Translations under genes and position numbers: made by a program
Origin: Bactrocera neohumeralis
Taxonomy: Eukaryota; Arthropoda; Insecta; Diptera; Tephritidae
Length of the DNA stretch: 64,000 nt
NCBI RefSeq assembly: GCF_024586455.1
Contig: NW_026089624.1
Location: forward strand, 12,801,341-12,865,340
Reading direction: 5' to 3'
The notes under the pieces: model-generated
What the model saw: the letters and a program-made list of their open reading frames with translations, nothing else
The model's database searches: none
What the model was told of the DNA's origin: nothing
In this document: positions 1 through 10,781 of the stretch, in pieces
Layout of the letters: each line of letters begins with the position of its first letter
Position numbering within the stretch: the stretch's first letter is position 1

Positions 1-170
1 ACTCGCCTCTCTTGCAGAGGTTTCAGCGGCTTAGCCAAGATAAGATAAATAAATGAGGATTGCACCGCGACCTAGGGTTTATTGTGCCCTTTCCACAACG
101 TCTCAACTAGCCCCAGCAAGTTGATGATTTCTAATATACTGCTAGGAGCTATGGACGGTATAGACGGTGG
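1..170. other. Unassigned sequence at left edge
   Basis: No reading frame or RNA gene is recognisable. The stretch ends where similarity to the RTE-clade LINE copy further right begins, at a near-repeat of the string tagacggtggtatagacgg. It may be part of another repeat or host sequence flanking a truncated LINE. Confidence 0.4.
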
Positions 171-610
171 TATAGACGGAAGACACGTCTCCAGTGTTTT
201 AGATGTGCGTGCGCTCCGAGGTCCTAACATCGACTCGGACCACTATCTTGTTGCAGCCAAGATTCGCACCCGCCTCTGTGCAGCAAAAAACGCACGGCAA
301 CAAACACAAGGAAGGTTCGACGTCGAGAAGCTGCAATCACAACAGACAGCCGAACGATTTCTACTCGGCTTGCACTCCTGATCTCTGAGAGCACTCGTCA
401 ACAACTCGGTATAAGGGAACTGTGGGACGGCATTTCAAATTCCTTACGTATAGCTGCAACCGAAGCCATTGGTTTTCGGAAAGTAAAAAAGAACAGCTAG
501 TACGACGAGGAGTGCCGTCGCAGCGGAGAAAAAAGGTTATTTGAACGTTCGATCGACCACAACACGGCGGGAGGGAAAATACCGAGATTTAAAAGGGGAA
601 ACGAGACGCA
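171..610 (+). mobile_element. RTE-clade LINE fragment (endonuclease to RT linker)
   Basis: This segment is nearly identical at the DNA level to positions about 33750-34200 of the long RTE copy in this window, covering the end of the AP-like endonuclease domain (GRHVSSVLDVRALRGPN, then IDSDHYLVAAKI) and the linker before the reverse transcriptase. Several one-base changes break the frame, for example after ERFLLGLHS and near position 515. It lacks the 5' half and is cut on the right by an assembly gap, so it is a dead fragment. The plus orientation matches the other RTE copies here. Confidence 0.9.
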
Positions 611-710
611 NNNNNNNNNNNNNNNNNNNNNNNNNNNNNNNNNNNNNNNNNNNNNNNNNNNNNNNNNNNNNNNNNNNNNNNNNNNNNNNNNNNNNNNNNN
701 NNNNNNNNNN
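611..710. other. Assembly gap (100 N)
   Basis: Exactly 100 N, the conventional length for a gap of unknown size. The left side is RTE LINE sequence and the right side is not, so the LINE's 3' part may be missing from the assembly. Confidence 0.98.
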
Positions 711-1336
711 GGCGGCAACAAATTCCTCCGTTTACATATATTTTTGGTATAATTTTAATCTGGCCGTTCCAGTCATTCCAATTGCAAAACGTCAAAACCT
801 ACCCAATCCAGTCAACTGTCAAAGTTCGGTAGGTGAGCGGTTCTCACATTTCCAATGACAGGAGAGTTGGGGATCTCTTTATCTCTGATTGTGATTGTTA
901 GATTTCGCACTTGCGCCTTCGCGTATGTGGGTATGTATGTAACGAAAGCAAATGACAGAAACATTTGTAATTATTCGTTCTCTTACATATATGCTCTTTT
1001 CTGTAGAAGCGCTGCTAAATTGAAGAACTTTAAACGCAAATATATCAAAAGTGGTTTAATGAATTTTAAATCTGTAAAATTTGTGCAAAGTTTCATATCG
1101 CACACTTTAATTTGATGTATTATTTGTCTCTGTACGTTTTGTAGATCTCTGGAAATAAGCGCCTTGTCTTAGAATAATATATAGATGATTATCATTTTGC
1201 GTATTTTTATGAATACATGCAAAACTGATAACATTCTAAATAAATTGTTATTTTCAAAACAATATTTGTAGTTAATGTGCAAATAAGAGTTATTTCTTAA
1301 ATATTTCATTTGTTTGATAATACATATGTATACTTA
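711..1336. other. Non-coding AT-rich sequence
   Basis: No gene or RNA is recognised between the gap and the Helitron. The longest open frames are short and show no family features. Position 1336 is the A that precedes the Helitron 5' TC terminus. Confidence 0.5.
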
Positions 1337-1807
1337 TCTTATATATAAAAATGAAACCGTTTTCGTTGTCACGGCATCAAGCGTGAATGGCTGAACCGAT
1401 TTGGCTGATTTTTTTGAAGTGAAACTTCTTTAAGCGCGCTTGGCTTGGGAAGTAAGCTGACGAACGCGTTACGAAAAGTGTGATCAGTCGAGGCGAACGG
1501 TAATTGGTGGGGGATATAGGCAAGCGTCAGCAGTGCGCGCGCACATTTTTCTTTCTTTCTCTTACAGCTGGGAAATGAAATATGTGTATACTTCAGTCAG
1601 TAGTTCGTTTGCGAGTTTATTAGCGTTACGCGAACGGTGATAGTTTGGTTATTTTATTGTAATTTACTGTAATTTTATTGCGTTTTGAACAATTTTATGA
1701 ATTAATATTGTTCAATACATTCAATATTTTACGTTTAAAGTGAATAAAATTGTAAATTTATTTTAAAGTTTATGTTATGTGAATTTTCGGGTAAATAATA
1801 ACAAATT

Positions 1808-1950
1808 ATGGAGAAAAGTGACACAGGCTCCGAGTATCAAAGCGGTGCTTTAGGACCACTAACTAAGAAGAAATTACGTACGGAAGTTGTGCATAAAAAG
1901 TGTGTGACAACAGATTCAAGACAAGATTTTAAACCTAATGAATCACGAAG
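1808..1950 (+). pseudogene. Possible first exon of a Helitron-encoded protein
   Basis: An ATG at 1808 opens a frame starting MEKSDTGSEYQSG and running to SRR before a good 5' splice site (GTGAGT at 1951). A matching acceptor (taattgtag) lies just before 2241, where a frame reading GLPLQIIGDIVIEHD continues. The protein is Lys- and Ser-rich and shows no known domain. It lies about 470 bases inside the Helitron 5' end, so I read it as the element's own leader exon rather than a host exon. The downstream frame is broken, so a functional product is unlikely. Confidence 0.4.
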
Positions 1951-2240
1951 GTGAGTACGCATCTCAAACCAGTTACTAGCGTCGTAGCGTCATATGCATT
2001 GTTGCTTTGTCCTTGACTATTTTCTCCCTCTACTAATATGCGGCATTCTACTCTCGACATTGGGACGCGTTTGATTCTCTGTCCTTTTCTTGCCTCTCTT
2101 TCTCTTTTTCTCTCGCTTTTTCCTTGTTACTCTTCCGTATTTTAGCTTCACGTTTCTACAATTTACTTCAGCAAAGTTTTAAAATAGAATAACATAAAAT
2201 TTAACTAATCCGTAAATTTTAAAATACTTATTAATTGTAG

Positions 2241-2740
2241 AGGTTTACCATTACAAATAATTGGTGACATCGTGATTGAACATGACAATAAACAAATGGA
2301 AGTTAATGATGGAAATCTCACTAAAGATAATATTGGTAGTTGTTTACATTTCGCCCAATAACACAGTTAATAATGTCATAAAGTTTATATACAGAAGACT
2401 TATGATTTATGGTCGAGTAGGTTCTGAAGAACTAGGAGAAAACTATCATACGTTGCCACTAATCTTAGCAGGAGATTTCAATATCAATTTCGCATCCGAA
2501 GATGGACAACTCTTGATAAACTTTCTACGAGATAAATTAGAATTACAAATGAATAATGACTGTAATGCCAACTACAAGACATGGAACAACAATCGATGCA
2601 GTTTTTTCTAGATTTCTGTCTAGTTTTAATTCTAAAATATATGTGTCGTATTTCTCGTATCATAAGCCTATTGTCTCGGTTTTACAATCAACCACAGTAA
2701 TTACTGATGTACCCAATAATGAAAATAACGAATAAAACAA
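2241..2740 (+). pseudogene. EEP (endonuclease/exonuclease/phosphatase)-like remnant inside Helitron 1
   Basis: The frame from 2276 contains VVYISPNNTVNNVIKF, then LPLILAGDFNINFASEDG, which matches the GDFN motif of EEP nucleases. A one-base shift near 2575 gives a continuation resembling TTIDAVFSRFL and SYFSYHKPIVS, in the place where EEP proteins carry their SDH-type motif. Similar nuclease segments occur beside Helitron helicase proteins in arthropod sequences I remember, so this is probably a passenger or accessory domain of the element. It is truncated at its N-terminus, frameshifted, and followed by the inserted repeat at 2939. A non-LTR retrotransposon endonuclease fragment is the alternative, but no reverse transcriptase of the right kind adjoins it. 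Confidence 0.6.
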
Positions 2741-2779
2741 TGAAAAAAAATAAAAGATCTATGCAAAAATATTAAATTA

Positions 2780-2828
2780 CTAATGAAAACATAAAATAGA
2801 TTAATAAATTATTTTATGTTTTCATTAG
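2780..2828. repeat. Perfect 19-bp inverted repeat (hairpin)
   Basis: ctaatgaaaacataaaata at 2780-2798 is exactly complementary to 2810-2828, with an 11-base loop. It lies just after the EEP remnant and before the inserted repeat element. Its function is unknown. Confidence 0.8.
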
Positions 2829-2938
2829 TTATATGTGCATACATGTATATATTGCACACACACATTCATATATATATGTACATATAGATAGAGCGAAAGA
2901 AGTTTCACTTCAGTCGTGCGGTCATAAGCACACTCACT

Positions 2939-3846
2939 TTTTATACTCTCGCAACAAAGTTGCTAAGGAGAGTATTATAGTTTTGTTTACATAACGGTTG
3001 TTTGTAAGTCCTAAAACTAAAAGAGTCAGATATAAGGTTATATATACCAAAGTGATCAGGGTGACGAGTAGAGTTGAAATCCGGATGTCTGTCTGTCCAT
3101 GCAAGCTGTAACTTGAGAAAATTGAGATATCATGATGAAACTTGGTACACGTATTTCTTGGCTGCATAAGAAGGTTAAGTTCGAAGATGGGCAAAATCGG
3201 CCAACTGCCACGCCCACAAAATGGCGGAAACCGAAAACCTATAAAGTGTCATAACTAAGCCATAAATAAAGATATTAAAGTAAAATTTGGCACAAAGGAT
3301 CGCACTAGGGAGGGGCATATTTGGACGTAATTTTTTTGGAAAAGTGGGCGTGGCCCCGCCCCCTACTAAGTTTTTTGTACATATCTCGGAAACTACTATA
3401 GCTATGTCAACCAAACTCTACAGAGTCGTTTTCTTCAGGCATTTCCATATGCAGTTCAAAAATGGAAGAAATCGGATAATAACCACCCCCACCTCCCATA
3501 CAAAGGTTATGTTGAAAATCACTAAAAGTGCGTTAACGGACTAACAAAAAACGTCAGAAACACAAAATTTTACGGAAGAAATTGCAGAAGGAAGCTGCAC
3601 CCAGGCGTTTTTTAAAAATTGAAAATGGGCGTGGCCTCGCCCACTTATGGACCAAAAACCACGCCTTCTTCCAATATAACAATATTTTGAATTCCATCTG
3701 ATGCCTTTTCTGTATAATACGAGTACATACATTAGGAACCAATGATGATAGCGGAATAAAACTTTACAAAAATACGGTATTTGAAAAATATGTAAATGAC
3801 GTATAATGAAATCTCGATTATCACTTTATCATGCGAGAGTATAAAA
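2939..3846. mobile_element. 0.9-kb non-coding repeat with 15-bp terminal inverted repeats
   Basis: The left end ttttatactctcgca (2939-2953) is exactly complementary to the right end tgcgagagtataaaa (3832-3846). The interior holds stretches I recognise as a very common interspersed repeat of fruit-fly genomes (tctgtctgtccatgcaagct; tggccaactgccacgcccac-like; gtgggcgtggccccgcccc). There is no coding capacity, so it would be a non-autonomous element moved in trans. No clear target duplication is visible at its edges. Confidence 0.65.
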
Positions 3847-4439
3847 TGTTCGGTGACACCCGAACTTAGCCCTTCCTTACTTCTTTTCATTCATTTCATT
3901 TTCAGTTATTGCGATATTGCCATTGAAAATCAAAGCACGTTCGTATTCAATTACTTGTTGAACTTGTTTTTGTTGTATTTGTTATTATTAGGAGAAGGTT
4001 CTTATGGAAGAAAAAATTACGAAAGTTGCCGGAAAACCCCTAAAAACAGCCCTTTTCTTTTTCCCATACAAACGTTTTATTTTGTATATACATACGTACG
4101 TACATATGTATGTACATATGTAAGTAAAAATTATTGTTTGTTTGTTAGTAACGCTAACGCACGAGAACGGCGGAACCAATCTTCATGAAATCAGAAGTTG
4201 TTCGCTGTGGATCTGGAAAGGATTAGATATAAAAAAAACCATATACTTTTCATAAGGAAAAGTCGAAAAATTGGAAATTTCCAAAAAGTGACTTTTCATA
4301 CAATCCTTTTTTGTTTTGTTTTTCAATATTTTGTTTTGTAAATTATTTGCATCTTTCAATTTCGGTCGCTTGTTCAGTGAAAACTTTATGTGTGTTTCAA
4401 ACGAAGTGATCAATTACAGATTGAAATTTGTTACGAGGC

Positions 4440-5125
4440 AACAAAGACATCGCGCTAATATCGGTCGGCGTTCTTTTTGCCATCAACGTATCAACATGAA
4501 CTACATGAGACTACCAGGATGCGATGACATATGTGTGGAATTATGGATCGCTGTCAATCAGCAAGCGATCATCACGATAATACAGCAAGATTTTTCAAAC
4601 AACAGCTACGATATTTGATGGACTTTATCTTGAAGCAACCTTTGTATAATATATATATTGTATATACAAGTATGGTGCAGTCAGATGCTGGATGTACTCT
4701 GTTGAGTTGCAAAAAAAAACGATGTTTGCCGCACGCACACATTCTTCTTTGAATGGTGGATGGTGGTTACACCAGATCAAATTGATGAAATCATTTCTGT
4801 GGAAATTCCTCATGCAGAGAAAAATCCATTATTCTACGAAGTGATGAAAACCAATATGGTGCATGGACCTTGCGGACACCACAATCCCACTTGCAATAAA
4901 TGCACGAAACACTATCCACGTGCTTTTCTTTCGGAAACGCAAACTGGAAATGATGGATATCCACTCTATAGTCGTAGCTCATCAGACGACAATGGCATGA
5001 CATTGACCATTCAACTTAGAGTAGTGAATATCGAAGTCGACAACATATGGATCGTACCATATTCGCCACTATTGTCTAATTCACATTCAAAACTCATGCC
5101 AATGTATGATATTGTAGTTTGGTGA
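4440..5125 (+). pseudogene. Helitron Rep protein remnant with HUH motif
   Basis: Three shifting frames give a recognisable Helitron replication-initiator segment. The first reads HDNTARFFKQQL and LMDFIL. Next is a stretch ending in CLPHAHILL, the HUH (His-hydrophobic-His) motif that binds the metal for strand nicking. Then comes VVTPDQIDEIISVEIP and MVHGPCGHHNP, CTKHYPRAFLSETQTGNDG and WIVPYSPLLSN. These are in family order. Stops and frameshifts separate the blocks, and the Pif1-type helicase half is largely missing. The related minus-strand copy at 43600-44200 has lost the HUH pattern (PHEQIFLW). Confidence 0.85.
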
Positions 5126-5934
5126 AATCGATTTTTCCGACTGTTGTGCGTTTCGCAGTTCATTTGGAGAATGGCTAAAGAGTGTTTTTCAACCCAGAGA
5201 ATACAGTACAGCCAGCGAAAACACTTTCAACAACAAAATTTACATTGACGAGTTTTTTCTCAACTTGCGTCAGTGATTCGTTTGTGAGAACATTGCTCTA
5301 TTTGGAAATACCTTGATATTATGCATGGAATGCATCGCCGAAGAAATAGGTACGCAGAAAGCAATGCCAACAAATAGATTGACATCCAGGTGTGTTCTCA
5401 ACTAATTCCTTAGGACTAATTTACATAATCCACCCGAAAAACTACGATTGCTAATACCTTCGGTTGCTATTAATAAATGTACGTTGTTCAGTTCGATTTG
5501 AGTCATTGCGCACACTTTTCGCGAAGGTCATTTCGACATATCAGCCTTCAAATCCGCGTCAATTATGGAACACGAACAAAAGTACATTGCTGAAGACATT
5601 TTACATCGTATTCGTTAGGAATTGGAAATAGGCAAATTTCTGTTTCAGTGGTTTGATATCAATTCCACCTCCCTTTTGTCAATTCACTTCAACGAAATAT
5701 AAACTCATCACGAATGTTTATGCCAAATTGGCCAAATTATCGTAACTACGATTGCATGGGTTTTCCCGAGTTCCCCATCTTCTCTGTACATTTACGCACC
5801 GGAATAGAAACCAAAAAATGTTGCTTATCAAACTGCGTGACATTGAAAAATTTAGAAAAATCGAAAATAAATGATTTTTAACACAGAGTAAATTCAACTT
5901 TTTTTTCATTTCAAAACACATAATTTCACGCAGG

Positions 5935-6721
5935 ACAACGAGTGCGTTGTTACGGCATCACGCGTGAATGGCTGAACCGATTTGGCTGATTTTTTTTTGT
6001 AGTTTTCTAATACTCTGTACAAGGTTCTTATGGAAAAAAATATTAAGAAAATCTCTCAGAAAGATTGAAAAATATACATTTCATTTTGCATATTTTAAAA
6101 AACGCGCGTAACAAATGTAAACGTAATTCAATTTAAATGTCAACGTCATTCAATTAAAAAAAAAATTGTGGACCATACAACTTAGAGTAGTAAATATCGA
6201 AGTTGACAACATATGGATCGAACTATACTCTCCACTGTTGTCTAATTCACATTCAAAACTCATATCAATATTGGTCTTGAACGATACGGTCGATACGTGA
6301 ATTGCAATAAAGCGCTTTGTAGGGTATTTACTTTTGCAATTCATGAACGTTTTTCGACTGTTGTGCGTCTCGCAGTTCATTTGGAGAATGGCTAAAGAGT
6401 GTTTTTCAACCCAGAGAATACAGTATAGCCAGCGAAAACACCTCCAACAACAAAATTTACATTGACGAGTTTTTTCTCAACTTGCGTCAGTGATTCGTTT
6501 GCGAGCACATTGCTCTATTCGGAAATGCCTTGATATTATACATGGATTGACATCCAGGTGTGTTCTCAACTAATTCCTTAGGACGAGTTTACATAATCCA
6601 CCCGAAAAACGGCGATTGCTAATACCTTCGGTTGCTATTGATATTTCCAACGTAAATTCAACTTTCTTTTCATTTCAAAACACATAATTTCACGCAGGTC
6701 AACGTATGCGGGGTCAGCTAG
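5935..6721 (+). repeat. Internal duplication of Helitron 5'-end and Rep-region sequence
   Basis: At 5952-6000 the string catcacgcgtgaatggctga and what follows repeat the Helitron 5' region seen at 1375-1425. It directly follows a 3'-end-like string (cacataatttcacgcagg) at 5918-5935. Bases 6180-6660 then repeat 5020-5480, including the segment acaacatatggatcg and the segment tttttcaacccagagaatac. This is best explained by a second, internally deleted Helitron joined in tandem at the 3' end of the first. Confidence 0.7.
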
Positions 6722-7718
6722 TATATTATAAATTCACAAATATTTATGTAGATATGTAATATATACATATATGTATATGACATAGTATCATAATATCTTA
6801 AAAAACTTATTATATTACAACAATATTTCATTTTAATTTTCATACGCATCTACACATCAGCACATATGTACATATGTATGTAAGTACAATTCAAATACAA
6901 ATCATTATATTATCTTTTAACAGTAATATAATGTGCGCGCACTGCTCTATATGTACATACATATGTATGAATGTACATGCATATGTGCGTATGACATTCC
7001 CACACAAATAATGCATACACAAGTCTATATATACATCTCTGCGTACACATGTAAATATGTCGCCCGCATAAACTACAAATATTGTTCTACAAAAACAACA
7101 ATCGTCTCAAATAGCATCAGCAGCGTCACAACTCAATATGGCAGTCAAATAGTCGATGCCAAAATTTGTAGAAAAACACCTAACAACAATATTTTCATTC
7201 ATGAACGCCAAGGCACTTTCAAAAGGCAAACTTGCTTCATTCATAAAAACAAACACCATCACATCTCCCCGAACAAGCCTTTGTCCACAAGCGTCTTTTC
7301 GCGACGACGGCAAAAGCTAAAAATCATAAAATGAACATTTTCTGATATTTGTATTAGAAGGAAAAAGTTACAACGCCGCAAATATAAGTATTCAAATATA
7401 TTAGAATAAAATTGACAACATAGTTTATTTGTCGATTTTCAAGTCAAGAAATGTATCAAAAAGAAATATTCAATATTCCTCTTGTTTAAATGAGTTAAGC
7501 ATCCACCCACTCTACCCGGAAAAACTGTCGCACCCTAATGAGACCTCTTAAATCACCACAGCTGTTGACATTACATCACAACTCCAATATAACACAACTC
7601 ACTTGTACGCAACCCAACTCACACACGGGAAAGTTAGCTCAATTCGTCACACGCTCGTCGCATATCAACATACTTTCGCACGTCAACAATTCGACCGTCA
7701 ACATTCGTTCTATATACA
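6722..7718. other. Non-coding stretch with CATATGTA-type simple repeats
   Basis: Bases 6740-7050 are rich in tatgtacatatgtatg-like motifs common in fly intergenic DNA. No supported gene is seen. The frames at 6933-7334 show no domain and arise from low-complexity sequence. Confidence 0.5.
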
Positions 7719-7963
7719 TGTAGGATTGATTTAAAAATTGCCGTTTCTTTTGTAATTGTAATATATATAAATCGCGAGTTTTATTATTTTATGTAACCTT
7801 ATATGCACACATGCATGTGGTCTGTCCGTTTGTCTGTCCTTAATTCGTCTTCGTACCTACTGTTTCGTTGTCATTCCAGTCCGTTCGCTGCTGTCACATC
7901 TGTTCCTATTACCCAGTGTTGCATTTCTATTTTAGTCTTATTGTCCGTTTACACAGTCCTACA
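7719..7963 (-). repeat. 3' LTR of the 7719-12668 retrotransposon
   Basis: 245 bp bounded by tgtagga and tcctaca, a short inverted terminal pair. It matches 12385-12668 along its length apart from an internal deletion of about 35 bases near 7817 and scattered changes. Confidence 0.9.
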
Positions 7964-7981
7964 TTCGGCTATCCTGACTGT

Positions 7982-10735
7982 TCATTCGGCCCCGAATGAC
8001 GGGTTCCTCTTCTTCATAAATTTAGCAATTGTTATCGTGCGTCTTGGTCCTTTATGATCACCGATCTTCTCGACTTCATATCTTCCGTGTGCCATCTTCT
8101 TAACAATTCTATATGGCCCGAAGAATTTTGCTTTAAGTCTCAATCCTGCTCCATACTGCGTTCGCTTGGTGGCTACTAGCTCGTTTTTATTATAGTCGAC
8201 CTCTACTCTTCGCCTTTTGTTGAATGTTTTCCTATTTTCCTGGTGAATCCTAGCAATATTGTGTCGTGTCTTCTGACGAATTACCTCGCGTTCTGCATCG
8301 AGCTCTTCGATGGCTGATTCCTCCAGCAGTTCGAGTAAATGTGGTATTCCTTTCAATTGCATCTCAAGTCCAGTCATAATTCGTGGTCGATTAATAGATG
8401 CTGGATTTCCTCATCCTCGCAGTACTGTTTAAACAAATTCGACGTAAGGGCCGCGCTTCTGTCTATTATGACACGTCTTGGATTTCCGAAAACGGCTGCT
8501 CTTTTCTTTAAGCATTCGACGACTGCATCAGCTCCTGTGTTCTTAGTTGGGTATAGCCAAACGAACTTGGAAAATGCGTCCACCATCATAAGGATGTAGT
8601 TATATGCCTTCTTTGTCGACTCCAGCGGCCCAACGTGATCGAGATGTAATGTTCCCAAAGGGTTGTCCTCTTTACTAGTGGGATTTAGGAAACCTTTTTT
8701 TCTTTCCTGACTTTGTATCGTTGACGATACACTCTACGCAACTTCTTACAACCTTTGCTACCTTCCTATTTAAATTTAGTATATAAAATGTTTTTTCTAC
8801 TGCTTCTTCCGTTTTCTTGATGGAAAAGTGTCCTTGCGTATGTGCCATGTTGATGATTTCGTTTTCCATGACTGATGGAACTACCAGGAGTTCTCTTGTT
8901 GGATCCTTATACAGTACTCCATGTTTGATATAAAAGTCTTCGTAGTCGCTCTTCTCCAGAACTCTTGCGAATGCATTACAATCTGTTACTATCTTAAAAC
9001 TTATCCCCAACAAATATACTCTCCACTTCTTAAGTGCTTCTATAATCGCTAGTACCTCGAGTTCGTACGAATGGTACTTTTCCTCTGCTGGTTTTGACTT
9101 CCGACTCATGTATTGAACTGGATGGAACGCTTGATCGTCGAAATCCTTCTGCAGTAGCACTGCTCTGTACCCGGATATACAAGCGTCTGTATGTACTTCA
9201 GTCACTGCTTTCGGATTGTACAACATTAGGACTGGAGCGCTGATCAATGCTGACTTAAACTTCTAGAATGCCTCCAACTGCTTGTCGCGCAACTCGAACT
9301 TATCCTCTTTCCTGAGTAGATTGGACAGCGGTTTGGCTATTACAGCATATCCATCGATAAATCTTCTAAAGTATGATGTCAATCCCAGGAATCTCTGCAA
9401 AGCCTTCTGGTCATGTGGCAGTGGGAAATTCCTAATCGGTTTCGTTTGTGCATCAGATGGTTTTAGCGAACCGTCTTCTATAACATAGCCTAGAAAGTCT
9501 ATTTTACTTATAAGAAACTGACATTTGTCCCATTTCATCCGCAAACCATATTCTTCAGCTCTTCGTAGAACTCATTTTAAACTGTGTACGCCTTCAGGAG
9601 GGAATAACTAAATCGTCCATGTAAGCCACCACAGTATCGTCTTGTATAACATCTCTAAATACTGCTGAAATAAATTTTGAAAAAACTGCCGGCGAATTCG
9701 ATATACCAAAAAGCACGTATTGGAATTCATATTGCCCGTTGTATGTAACGAATTCGGTGTACTTCCTTGAGGAGAAATCCATTCCTAAGATCCAGTGTCG
9801 TAAGAACATTAGCACCCTGTAACTTTTCGATAACGTCGTCGATATTTGGCATCGGGAAGTTATCGCGAACTATCTTTATGTTATATACGAGGGTGTCATC
9901 TGAAAGTAAGATCTTCATCTCTACTGGCGAATTCGAATTGCTTGTAGGCTTATAATTCGCTACCATTCTTCTTACTATAGTTGCTTGCTCTTTGTTGAGG
10001 TGTAAAAGATCGACTTCGTCCACAGGTACCTTCTCCATTCCTGTGACCATATACAGGGTTCCAAACTCTTCGCTCAGTTCAGTAATCCTGTTATCTAGCA
10101 TCAGTGCCCATCTCCGCAGTCTCATGAACCAACTTCGAACTCGCTTCTGAAATCCTGAACTCTCTCGGCTCCTTAGCCACAACAGCGCCCTCGCTCTCAT
10201 TGTTTGCTACCTCCAAAGCTCTTCTATCACGGATTTTCCTGCGACACTTCCTAACGGCTTCCATATACTGCTCCTCATCTTCATGCACCCTTGTGCCCAC
10301 GTTTAATTTCACATCGAACTTCTTAGGCTTCGCTGACCCAACACTGCGATCTTTCCTTACTGCTCCAGTATTCACCTCCTCCGTGCTCTGTGGCTTTTCC
10401 TCCACCTTCTTTTGCCTGAACTCGGCGCCATCTTCCGTAACGAATAAATCGACTTGTCTCAGAACGTCGTTACCAATCACGAGCGCAATTTGATGTCTCG
10501 CTCTCTCACTACGTGAAATTTTACTTCCAACTTTATGTTGTCTATCTCGATAGATGTGGTAAAGCAACCTATTGTTGTAAGTTTGCTGGTACCGATACCC
10601 ATCAACTGTCGCTGTTCACTACTTAAGTCAACATCCGGACTTAGTGTGTTTAACGTAACGTAACGTATAATGCATAAGTCGCTACCTGTGTCGATTAATG
10701 CCGACGCAGATTTTCCGTTGAAACTTTCCTGCTAA
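7982..10735 (-). pseudogene. pol polyprotein remnant (PR, RT, RNase H, IN)
   Basis: Reading right to left: an aspartic protease motif IDTGS near 10695; reverse transcriptase with DNFPMPNIDDVIEKL, LTTLDLRNGF and the catalytic YMDD at 9612-9623; the RT thumb LGYVIEDGSLKPS and FLGLTSYFRRFIDGYA; RNase H with VHTDACISGYRAVLLQK, YHSYELEVLAIIEALKKW and IVTDCNA; an integrase zinc-binding region (GHFSIKKTEEAV then CVECIV); and an integrase core with LDHVGPLES and IIDRSAALTS. The third catalytic acidic residue region is missing because the frame stops after HLLIDHEL and resumes in the C-terminal domain (FFGPYRIVKKMAHGRYEVEKI). Several frame breaks separate the blocks. The product would have copied and inserted the element. 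Confidence 0.9.
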
Positions 10736-10781
10736 ATGGAACTGCTTTCTGGAAATCCTTATTTGACGACGATGCCTTCTC

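Larger units (their letters stand above)
1337..6721 (+). mobile_element. Helitron 1, both termini present
   Basis: The element starts with TC at 1337 (TCTTATATATAAAAATGAA) after an A at 1336. It ends with CTAG at 6718-6721 followed by T at 6722, as expected for a Helitron inserted between A and T without target duplication. A GC-rich segment (ATGCGGGGTCAG) precedes CTAG. Inside are remnants of a Rep protein with an HUH motif (about 4440-5125), an upstream exon and an EEP-nuclease-like segment (1808-2740), and a separate inverted-repeat element (2939-3846). The right part (about 5935-6721) repeats both the 5'-end-like sequence and internal coding sequence, so the unit is either one element with an internal duplication or two elements in tandem. 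The coding parts are broken, so it is not autonomous. Confidence 0.85.

Noticed and set aside
3866..4188. Plus-strand 130-codon frame beginning MTYNEISIITL
   Set aside because: It crosses the border of the inserted repeat and the Helitron and has no family signal.
6933..7334. Frame of 133 codons starting MRALLYMYIHMYECTC
   Set aside because: Built from CATATGTA-type simple repeats; no domain and no homologous copy.
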